45,078 bases of DNA from an uncultured Nitrososphaera sp. Lineage in GTDB: Archaea > Thermoproteota > Nitrososphaeria > Nitrososphaerales > Nitrososphaeraceae. Location: the NCBI RefSeq assembly GCF_946478925.1, contig NZ_CAMLDP010000005.1:1-45078 (forward strand). The letters are read 5' to 3'. The notes beneath the pieces are model-generated. The model was not told the DNA's origin, did no database searches, and was given only the letters and a program-made list of their open reading frames with translations. The first letter of the stretch is position 1, and every line of letters begins with the position of its first letter. The position numbers were made by a program, and so were the translations under genes. Below, piece after piece: positions 39,322 through 45,078 of the stretch.

Positions 39322-40108
39322 AGGCAGGACCCTTGCGATAACGAGGGGCAGAAAGGAAGCAGCCGAGTTTTCAAGGCTCGTGAAAAAAGAGGGCGGAAGA
39401 GCACTCCCCGTCAAGGCCATTGAAATTGTGCCGGAGGGCCGCAAGGCTGCGCAACGGTTCCTGAAACTCCTCAATGAAAAAAAACACGACTATTGCGCGT
39501 TCATGAGCGCGCAGGCAGTCGCCATGCTTTTTGATCTCGGCGGAAAAGAAAAAATCGCTTCCGCGCTAGGGTCTACAGAGGTCATTGCAGTCGGCCCAAA
39601 GACGAAACAGGAGCTTGAAAGGCGCGGCGTCAGAGTCGGCATGATGCCCCGAGCTTTTTCCTCTGCGGGGCTCGTGGAGATGCTGCTGTCATCGTCAAAA
39701 AAAAGCCAGAAAGGCAAAAAGATCATAATCCCGCGCAGCGCGGAGGCAGGCGACTATGCCGCAAAGGCCCTTTCGGATACTGGCATGACAGTCGACGAGA
39801 TGTTCATGTACAGGGTGCGCCCCGCCAGGGTCACGCAGACGTGGAAGAAATTCTACAGGATGCTTTTAGACAAAAAAATCGACGTGCTGGTGTTTACCAG
39901 TGCTTCAAACGTCCGGTCGTTTTTTGAGATTATTGACAAGCTTGGCGGCAAGACGCGGATCGACCGGCTCGTACAGGTGGTGTCGATAGGCCCTTTTACA
40001 AGCGCCGAACTAGAGAAAAGAGGGATAAAGTACCGCGAAGCAGAGGACCACACAATACAAGGGACTGTACGGATCGCGATGAAGCTTTTTACGGGCCGTT
40101 CAGGGTAA
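39299..40108 (+). CDS. hemD: Uroporphyrinogen-III synthase
   Basis: This protein of about 269 residues belongs to the divergent HemD family: LAITRGRKEAAEFSRLVKKE, CAFMSAQAVAMLF, and VLVFTSASNVRSFFEIIDKL, which correspond to the family's SxxAV and TSxxxV motifs. It closes hydroxymethylbilane to uroporphyrinogen III. Starts are close together: TTG 39272, GTG 39299 and GTG 39308. A purine-rich AGGAGG at 39291-39296 favours 39299 or 39308. It overlaps the end of the SUMT gene and, at its end, the small minus-strand gene 40089-40190. Confidence 0.85.
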   Translation: MARVPSLEGRTLAITRGRKEAAEFSRLVKKEGGRALPVKAIEIVPEGRKAAQRFLKLLNEKKHDYCAFMSAQAVAMLFDLGGKEKIASALGSTEVIAVGPKTKQELERRGVRVGMMPRAFSSAGLVEMLLSSSKKSQKGKKIIIPRSAEAGDYAAKALSDTGMTVDEMFMYRVRPARVTQTWKKFYRMLLDKKIDVLVFTSASNVRSFFEIIDKLGGKTRIDRLVQVVSIGPFTSAELEKRGIKYREAEDHTIQGTVRIAMKLFTGRSG

Positions 40109-40190
40109 AGACCAGTTTGACGATTGCAAAGACAATTATCGCCGCTCCAGCCGCAGCAGCGAGCACAAATTTCATCTTTGCAGGCGCCAT
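40089..40190 (-). CDS. 33-residue single-pass membrane microprotein
   Basis: The frame from ATG 40190 to TAA 40089 encodes 33 residues: a short basic start (MAPAKMKF), one helix (VLAAAAGAAIIVFAIVKLVF) and TLNGP. On the minus strand the box TTTTAA lies about 26 bases before the ATG, the leaderless spacing seen elsewhere. The gene overlaps the hemD end by 20 bases. It is too short to judge a family; the promoter and the clean helix are the case for it. Confidence 0.5.
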   Translation of the reverse strand: MAPAKMKFVLAAAAGAAIIVFAIVKLVFTLNGP

Positions 40191-40255
40191 CAGGCAGGGT
40201 TTGACCAGGGCAGCTTAAAAGTTGTCCGAAAGGAATTACCGTTCATAGATGATTG

Positions 40256-40302
40256 TTATATAAGCAGCTACAGTCTGCAATCCATCCTGTACCCGCGTAC
40301 AG
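40256..40302 (+). other. TATA-like box followed by a small hairpin
   Basis: TTATATAAG at 40256-40264 is one of the best TATA matches in the window. About 26 bases later CTGTAC, loop CCGC, GTACAG (40287-40302) forms a perfect six-bp stem. Either a 5' leader hairpin for the gene at 40375 or a short RNA could start here. Confidence 0.35.
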
Positions 40303-40374
40303 AGCCTGACAGGAGTAGACGATAACAGAGCCGAGATTGAGTTTGCTTAAATAAATCATGAACGTTGCTACAAT

Positions 40375-40524
40375 ATGACAAACTCAGACGACGATTTGTA
40401 CGCCCAGCTCCGCTTGCTTGGAATGAATGTAGAGTTTTTCAGGCAGACCAAGCCTTCGAGAGAGCAGCTGTCAGAATTGCTCACCAAGGCGACAGAGCTG
40501 ACAAGAAGATATCGCAACGTATAG
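40375..40524 (+). CDS. Small hypothetical protein, 49 residues
   Basis: From ATG 40375 this encodes 49 residues, highly polar and helical: MTNSDDDLYAQLRLLGMNVE, then FFRQTKPSREQLSELLTKAT and ELTRRYRNV. TATA-like CTTAAATAAA lies at about 40346-40355, roughly 25 bases before the start. It resembles short helical regulators or adaptor peptides, but no family is recognised. The opposite strand carries a longer frame which I consider less likely. Confidence 0.5.
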   Translation: MTNSDDDLYAQLRLLGMNVEFFRQTKPSREQLSELLTKATELTRRYRNV

Positions 40525-40919
40525 CCATCATGATAATCACGCTTGAAAGAAAATGCAAAGGCAGGCGGGCTTGACAGTATCAGCGAGACGCCGCCTGCTG
40601 CCGCCACAATTATAGAAACTGATATGCTTGTTATGGGAATAGCTCTTTTCAAAAAGCGGCCACGATGATGTTTGTGAGCTGATTGCCCTGCAATTCCAGA
40701 TTCTTTCCGCGTGCTCCCCATTCCCAGATGTTTATCTCACTTGGCAATTTAGGCAGTCCAGAATTAATGAGAGAGGCGTCTAGGAGCGTCATAAAGAAGA
40801 AGAGAAGAGAGAGCGGTTTCCATCGTATTGTTCAGTTAAACGGTCCACGTCTTGCATTGACGGCCAAGCATGAAAATGACATTCCTGTTTATTAGCAAAC
40901 GCAGCTTTAGCTAGAAGCA
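40525..40919. other. 395-base stretch without a supported gene
   Basis: No convincing gene is seen. On the minus strand a frame from TTG 40652 begins like a signal peptide (LKRAIPITSISVSIIVAAAG, then LSSPPAFAF) but continues antisense into the 49-residue gene with no coding character, so it may be a decayed secreted-protein gene. A plus-strand frame at 40683-40895 has no clear domain. No RNA gene is evident. Confidence 0.4.
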
Positions 40920-41204
40920 ATGCCGCTAATCATTGACAACAGAGAAGTTGGCGCAGTCCTCGAAGCTTTACGCGCGATTTCTGTTTACCTAGGCAACGAG
41001 TCAGAGTACAAGCGCTTTATATGGTGGGTGAAACAGGCAGAAGAAAGCGAAGAAAAGCCGAGCCTCGACTATATTGCAGAGAACACTCCGTATTTCATTC
41101 GCGCCCTTGCGCCTGCATTAAGAAGGCTCTACGGCGACGGCTACAACAGCGGCTTTGAAGATGCAGGCGTTTTGTGGCGCAGCATTTTTTCGCCACAGGC
41201 ATAG
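40920..41204 (+). CDS. Hypothetical protein, 94 residues
   Basis: This small acidic helical protein contains AVLEALRAISVYLGNESEYK, RFIWWVKQAEESEE and YFIRALAPALRRLYGDGYNS. It has no membrane segment and few cysteines. No family is recognised. It is preceded by the gene-poor stretch and followed by an intergenic region of about 150 bases. Confidence 0.55.
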   Translation: MPLIIDNREVGAVLEALRAISVYLGNESEYKRFIWWVKQAEESEEKPSLDYIAENTPYFIRALAPALRRLYGDGYNSGFEDAGVLWRSIFSPQA

Positions 41205-41353
41205 CGGAAGAAGAGTTCAGCAGCTGAAATATCTCTCCTCCTAGTTCTCAAGTACCAGATTATCGCTTTGCCGATACGTATAAAAAAATGCGCGTTAAAT
41301 TTTCTAGAGATAGTAATCAGAATAAACGGGGAGTGGGATGCGGCGAGACGAGC

Positions 41354-41653
41354 TTACGATTTACTTTTTTCCTTTTTCTTTTTTCTGTTCAGGTCATCTT
41401 CTGTCTTGCCGAAAAGAACCCTGGCAAGGGGAGTAAGAGCTCCGTCCACATTTGCGGACCACATAGGCAGTGGAAAATATGGATCGCCATATGGAACTGG
41501 TTTGGATTTTTGCCGGCGGTGAACTTCATAGTGCCTCTCCAAGTGCTCCTTGTCTGGCAGTTCTAGATCGCATATCTTGCATTTGATGGACTTTTTCTTT
41601 TCCAAAGGGCTGTAATTGCCATCGATAGATGCATTTGCTTGCAAATAAAGCAA
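41354..41653 (-). CDS. Small C2H2 zinc-finger protein
   Basis: This 99-residue protein has one C2H2 finger (CKICDLELPDKEHLERHYEV, then H) near residue 25, followed by Pro/Tyr-rich sequence (KPVPYGDPYFPLPMW) and a Lys-rich end (NRKKKKEKSKS). It is a second archaeal C2H2 protein in this window, apart from 12043-12759. The TTG start at 41653 is uncertain. The finger spacing (CxxC-x12-HxxxH) fits a classical zinc finger that may bind DNA. Confidence 0.6.
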   Translation of the reverse strand: MLYLQANASIDGNYSPLEKKKSIKCKICDLELPDKEHLERHYEVHRRQKSKPVPYGDPYFPLPMWSANVDGALTPLARVLFGKTEDDLNRKKKKEKSKS

Positions 41654-41796
41654 GCTCCAGCCTCGAAAAAATCAAGGCTAAAAGACCGGGGAACCTGCTA
41701 CTACCGAGATAGGGATTGCAATCTGTTTGGTAAAAGACTTGCATCCGGGTGCTTGTGCCGTAGTCTAGACTTTATCTCGTCTTGATATAGCGCCTA

Positions 41797-42885
41797 TCAC
41801 GGCATTATCACGCGAGCCTGTGGCTTTTCTGTTGTTATCTTTGACCCCGTTATTGCGCCGATGATGCCCGCAAGCGCGCTTGGAAGAGCAGTCATGCCAA
41901 TGACCTGCCAAAGTGTGGCATACATGCTTGGCAGGGTGTCAGCGATGGACGCATTGGGTTGGTGCAGGATTTCTGCAAAAGCCATTGGAAGCATTGGATA
42001 GTTAAAGACATAGAATGTAACTCCGATCAGGGCTCCTGCAATCATCATTCCTGTCCGAGTGCGCACCTTGTGGATGGCAACGTCTGCTCCAATAATGGCG
42101 GGGATGATGCTGAGCAATTGCCAGGGAAGGAATGCCCCCAAGGACTGGTATGCCGGAACGGTGTTTGCAAGCACGTTCATGCTGATTACAGCGCCTGCAA
42201 CTGCGGTCGCTGCGCCCAGCCTGCCGATGGTCCTGGCTGAAACCAGAAAAATCAAAGCGCTCATGAATGGGAGAGCGGTGGTTGCAATTACTATAGCGGC
42301 TGCAGGGTTGGGATTGAACGTAAAGTGCTGGCCGTTTGAGAGAGGCAGCACAAAGAAAAAGATGTACCAGATAGTTGAAAACCAGAGGGCTGCAAATGCC
42401 GGGACCAGCGCGGTTTTAGCTAGCCTTTGATTCCTCTTTGATTCTAAATGCGGCAGAATCCTTGCAAGCCCGACTACGGTTGCAATAGTACTGATTAGAA
42501 TGCCCGTTGCAAGCGACAAGTGCGGCGGGCTCATGAGACCGTCGACGCCAAAGGTTGAATGCCACATAAAGTCACTGGGCCCAGAGACGAGCTGGATGGC
42601 CGCTCCTATTATCAATAATTTAAAAGCAGTGTAAAACGACCAGCTGCGGATTTCTTGCTTATTTTTCAGAATAACTACCAGACCAATGGTCGCGGCAACA
42701 ACAGTCAGGCCCGCGCCCATGTAAAGCACCGCATGGGATGGCGTGAAAAACGTTTCTGGCTGCCTCATGATGTGGGATGTAATGTCCCAGCTGGCGCCGC
42801 CTATCTGCAGGATTCCGCCGGCAGTAGCCAAGAGTAATGCTGTCAGAAGGATATTCATGCGGGAAGCAGACAACTTTAACGACAT
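41797..42885 (-). CDS. Polytopic membrane protein with repeated His/Asp/Trp motif, TetR-controlled
   Basis: This 362-residue protein has about ten hydrophobic segments. Two related motifs occur early: GASWDITSH...TPSHAVLYMG (residues about 27-58) and SDFMWHSTFGVDGLMSPPHLSL (about 105-127), which look like duplicated metal- or heme-binding halves. Similar WD/WH...TPPHL motifs occur in bacterial membrane proteins of unknown function. I chose ATG 42885; the frame extends to 43131 but crosses the regulator's operator. It diverges from the TetR gene, with a perfect palindrome between, so it is probably the repressor's target. Confidence 0.6.
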   Translation of the reverse strand: MSLKLSASRMNILLTALLLATAGGILQIGGASWDITSHIMRQPETFFTPSHAVLYMGAGLTVVAATIGLVVILKNKQEIRSWSFYTAFKLLIIGAAIQLVSGPSDFMWHSTFGVDGLMSPPHLSLATGILISTIATVVGLARILPHLESKRNQRLAKTALVPAFAALWFSTIWYIFFFVLPLSNGQHFTFNPNPAAAIVIATTALPFMSALIFLVSARTIGRLGAATAVAGAVISMNVLANTVPAYQSLGAFLPWQLLSIIPAIIGADVAIHKVRTRTGMMIAGALIGVTFYVFNYPMLPMAFAEILHQPNASIADTLPSMYATLWQVIGMTALPSALAGIIGAITGSKITTEKPQARVIMP

Positions 42886-42914
42886 GGCAGTTAATACGAT
42901 GCGGCTATTAATAA

Positions 42915-42938
42915 ATATGACTGACTGGTCAGTCATAT
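42915..42938. promoter_or_regulatory. TetR-type operator palindrome
   Basis: ATATGACTGAC, spacer TG, GTCAGTCATAT is a perfect inverted repeat with 11-bp arms. It lies between the divergent TetR and membrane-protein genes, flanked on each side by AT-rich TATA-like sequences (ATTTATTAAT and ATATTAATAAAT). This arrangement fits a repressor that controls both itself and its neighbour. Confidence 0.75.
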
Positions 42939-42988
42939 TAATAAATAAGGGTTTTACATTACAAACACTGAAAGAGAAGACAAGTACG

Positions 42989-43594
42989 ATGCGAACAAAA
43001 GCCACTTCACAGTACAGGGCAGAGCTCAAGGAGAGGATCATCCAGTCGGCAATCGAGAATTTTGCCAAGAATGGGTTTGACAAGACAAGAATGGAAGATA
43101 TTGCCGCGTCGTCCGGGTTGGCCAAGGGCACGCTGTACCTTTACTTCAAGAGCAAAGAAGATCTCTTTATCGCCTTATGCGAGTACAACCTGGAACAATT
43201 GAGAAATCAGCTATCCAGATCATTCAGCAAGAAAGAGGACATCATGTCAGATGCCGAGAGGTTTTATGACGAATACAGGAAGGTGAGTCTGGGCAGCGAC
43301 GCGTTATGGTTTGAGATGATTGCACTGTCCACGCGCAACCCAAAGTTAAGGAAAATACTGGCTGAAAATCAGGGCAAGGTATACCAGACAGTAAAAGAAT
43401 TTCTAAATGCCCAGATTGAGAGGGGCTTTTTCAGAAAAGACATCGACGCCGACGCTATTGCTGTGGGCCTCATGGCCCTCTACAACGGCCTGACGACAAA
43501 TAAACTGCTATTACAAACGAGTAACTCTGAAAACCAGAGAGTATGGACTGAAACGATAAGGGCGATAATAGGGGCAGCGGCAAGCAAGCAGTAA
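42989..43594 (+). CDS. TetR/AcrR-family transcriptional regulator
   Basis: This 201-residue protein starts with the standard TetR DNA-binding domain: RIIQSAIENFAKNGFDKTRM, then EDIAASSGLAKGTLYLYFKS and KEDLFIALCEY. The rest is the helical ligand-binding and dimerisation domain. The ATG at 42989 gives the usual short N-terminal arm; in-frame ATGs upstream would read through the operator. It binds as a dimer to repress, and is released by a small ligand. Its likely target is the divergent membrane protein. Confidence 0.92.
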   Translation: MRTKATSQYRAELKERIIQSAIENFAKNGFDKTRMEDIAASSGLAKGTLYLYFKSKEDLFIALCEYNLEQLRNQLSRSFSKKEDIMSDAERFYDEYRKVSLGSDALWFEMIALSTRNPKLRKILAENQGKVYQTVKEFLNAQIERGFFRKDIDADAIAVGLMALYNGLTTNKLLLQTSNSENQRVWTETIRAIIGAAASKQ

Positions 43595-43689
43595 TAACAA
43601 TAGTGACGATTTAACGGGTTTTACTTTTCTTGTCGCAGTTGCACATCTCAAGCTCATGGCTCGAGGGGACGATGATCGCCGTACATATG

Positions 43690-44868
43690 CTAGTAGCCAG
43701 TGAATACTTCTATCCTGATCCTATCCTGGGGCACTTTGATTTTCTCTGACAAGAGCTGCCGCATGGCATTTAGCATGGCAGGAGGACCGCATATGTAAAA
43801 GATGGAATTGGCTAGCTCTTCTCTGGTCAAATATTTTGTCAACATTGCTTCGTCTATGTATCCCCTTTCGCCCTCCCAATCCGATGATGGATTTTTTGCC
43901 CCATTCTCTGAAATTGTATAGATGATCTTCAAATTGGCATTGGCTTTTGCGCAGCTGTCAAACTCATCTTTGAATATGATGTTTGCTTGATTTCTGTTGG
44001 CATCGAACATTGTTATCTTTATGGGCAACTGCTTGTCCGAAGCATATTTTATCATGCTTCTAAAGGGAGTCACCCCTATTCCGCCTGACAAAAACACCAA
44101 CGACGGCTTTGAATAATTTTCTTCAGGAGGAAGGGTAAATTTGCCGGCGGGAGCCGTGATTTTTACCATGGTTCCCTCTGCCAACTTTGAAAGCTTTTGC
44201 TTGAATGGTGTGTCCCTTATCCTTGTAGTAATCATGATTGCGTCTTTTTCTGTCGGCGAAGACGCTATTGTAAAAGAGCGGGTTGGTCCCTCGGGGTCTT
44301 CTCTAGTCCCCAAATCAACTATGGAATATTGTCCTGCCCTGTAGTTCAGAGTACTGTTATTCTGGCCATCTGTACGTGAAAACCTAAAGGACATGACATC
44401 CGTTCCTGCATGAGGCACCTTCTCCAGCAACTTTAATTCAAATTTCAGCGGTTGTGCTGGTACGACACCATCTTTTTCCTCCGCAACTGCAGTTTCCTGC
44501 GGCGCGATGCCGGGGCTATCGCTGCCGCTATCCGAATGGGACGCGCCAGGATTTGTCTCTATTGAAATCAGTCCGCTTGCGTCTTCGATGACGACTCTAT
44601 AAGAATGCAGGTCCGTAACCCAATCAGTTTCAGGAGACGCTTTAGCCGTACGTATGTCAAAAATTCCTTGGTGCCAAGGACAAATAAGGGAATAGTCTTC
44701 AATCGTCCCATCTTCCAGCGGACCCCCTTCGTGCGAACAAATCGCATCCATCGCATAAACCTTGCCTGATACCAAAGCTAGAACGATTGCTTTGCCATCA
44801 ACATCTACCCTGACGGGTTTGCCCTCCTGTAAATCCCCTTTTCTAAGCGCCGTAGAGTACCTCGGCAT
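43690..44868 (-). CDS. Rieske [2Fe-2S] - FNR-type flavoreductase fusion
   Basis: This 392-residue protein joins an N-terminal Rieske domain (CSHEGGPLEDG with Cys44 and His46; CPWHQGIFD with Cys63 and His66) to a ferredoxin-NADP+ reductase module: flavin-binding RSFTIASSP, NAD(P)-binding LSGGIGVTPFRSM, and YICGPPAMLNAM. No C-terminal plant-type [2Fe-2S] domain is seen. A Ser/Asp/Glu-rich linker of about 40 residues separates the parts. It likely shuttles electrons from NAD(P)H via flavin to the Rieske cluster and an unknown acceptor. ATG 44868 has TATA-like TTATATCG about 25 bases upstream. Confidence 0.88.
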   Translation of the reverse strand: MPRYSTALRKGDLQEGKPVRVDVDGKAIVLALVSGKVYAMDAICSHEGGPLEDGTIEDYSLICPWHQGIFDIRTAKASPETDWVTDLHSYRVVIEDASGLISIETNPGASHSDSGSDSPGIAPQETAVAEEKDGVVPAQPLKFELKLLEKVPHAGTDVMSFRFSRTDGQNNSTLNYRAGQYSIVDLGTREDPEGPTRSFTIASSPTEKDAIMITTRIRDTPFKQKLSKLAEGTMVKITAPAGKFTLPPEENYSKPSLVFLSGGIGVTPFRSMIKYASDKQLPIKITMFDANRNQANIIFKDEFDSCAKANANLKIIYTISENGAKNPSSDWEGERGYIDEAMLTKYLTREELANSIFYICGPPAMLNAMRQLLSEKIKVPQDRIRIEVFTGY

Positions 44869-44962
44869 AAATGGTGTTCATCTCTAATCGATATAAGGAA
44901 TTCCTCAAGCGAACACGTCTACGGATTCTATAGAAATTTACGTTAATCGCTCTGGGCAGGCG

Positions 44963-45013
44963 TGTACACATTATTGTTTCTAACCCGCCAGTTAAGTATC
45001 AGACATGTGTACA
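44963..45013. repeat. Inverted 9-bp repeat near two promoters
   Basis: TGTACACAT at 44963-44971 is the reverse complement of ATGTGTACA at 45005-45013, with 33 bases between. The pair flanks a TATA-like AGTTAAGTAT (about 44990-44999) for the gene starting at 45026. It could be an operator for that gene, or for the divergent Rieske gene. It may also be chance, given the short arms. Confidence 0.4.
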
Positions 45014-45025
45014 TGAAATCATCAT

Positions 45026-45078
45026 ATGAGCAGTAGCAATAAGGACGCTGAAAGAGAGGAAATGAAAGAAGAGACGCA
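45026..45078 (+). CDS. Start of an unidentified gene (cut by window end)
   Basis: ATG 45026 begins an open frame reading MSSSNKDAEREEMKEET, very polar and charged, to the window edge. A TATA-like AGTTAAGTAT is about 30 bases upstream, which supports a real start. The 17 residues seen allow no function to be given. Confidence 0.4.
   Translation, partial: MSSSNKDAEREEMKEET

Noticed and set aside
40368..40721. Minus-strand frame with a signal-peptide-like segment
   Set aside because: After the first 36 residues it continues antisense to the small gene at 40375-40524 with no coding character and has no TATA box. It is at best a decayed remnant.
41735..41790. tRNA-like fragment (GCCGTAGTCTAGA)
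   Set aside because: The piece resembles a tRNA 5' half, but no anticodon or T arm follows, so a tRNA or attachment site cannot be supported.

Overview
The window reads as a chromosomal segment of an ammonia-oxidising archaeon of the Nitrososphaera type (Thaumarchaeota / Nitrososphaeria). This is inferred from gene content and style, not from a marker search. Supporting signs are archaeal information-processing proteins (Lhr-like helicase, OB-fold RPA, TruD), a 700-residue ADP-forming acyl-CoA synthetase of the type used in the thaumarchaeal 3-hydroxypropionate/4-hydroxybutyrate cycle, a secreted protein ending in a PEF-type C-terminal sorting signal, many very small zinc-ribbon proteins, frequent GTG/TTG starts, and TATA-like boxes about 25-32 bases before many start codons (leaderless transcription). 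Genes are dense. The only gene-poor stretch over 300 bases is 40525-40919.

Layout. 1-5.4 kb: end of an Lhr-like helicase, a GCS2-type ligase downstream of RPA, and an ABC ATPase and permease that converge and overlap at their 3' ends. 5.4-5.9 kb: a 446-bp insertion with matching inverted ends and a 6-bp direct repeat, placed between two divergent promoters. 5.9-12 kb: zinc-ribbon protein, GNAT acetyltransferase, acyl-CoA synthetase, small membrane proteins, a cupredoxin-like protein without copper ligands, and an M20 peptidase. 12-18 kb: overlapping zinc-finger ORFs, an orphan sensor-like domain, a sorted surface protein, tRNA-Val(UAC), pterin dehydratase, NUDIX hydrolase and a radical SAM protein. 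18-23 kb: a class III nucleotidyl cyclase gene directly downstream of a 1312-residue P-loop protein built from about 27 copies of a 33-residue Gly-rich repeat. 23-36 kb: UbiB kinase, Hsp20, zinc microproteins, a possible autoregulated DNA-binding protein, dTMP kinase, HD hydrolase, UMP kinase, a Cas4-like protein, HtrA protease, TruD and an EVE-domain protein. 36.3-40.1 kb: a tightly coupled tetrapyrrole operon hemL-hemC-SUMT-hemD. 40.1-45.1 kb: a more AT-rich accessory stretch with microproteins, a C2H2 protein, a TetR regulator divergent from a polytopic membrane protein across a perfect operator-like palindrome, and a Rieske-flavoreductase fusion.

How genes work together. HemL, HemC and HemD make uroporphyrinogen III and the SUMT enzyme diverts it to precorrin-2 (siroheme, cobalamin). 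dTMP kinase, an HD-type hydrolase and UMP kinase form a nucleotide-related cluster. TetR and the divergent membrane protein form a likely efflux or stress module. The strongest candidate for an undescribed system is the giant GLG-repeat NTPase with its neighbouring cyclase. The 446-bp element is the clearest unannotated mobile DNA.
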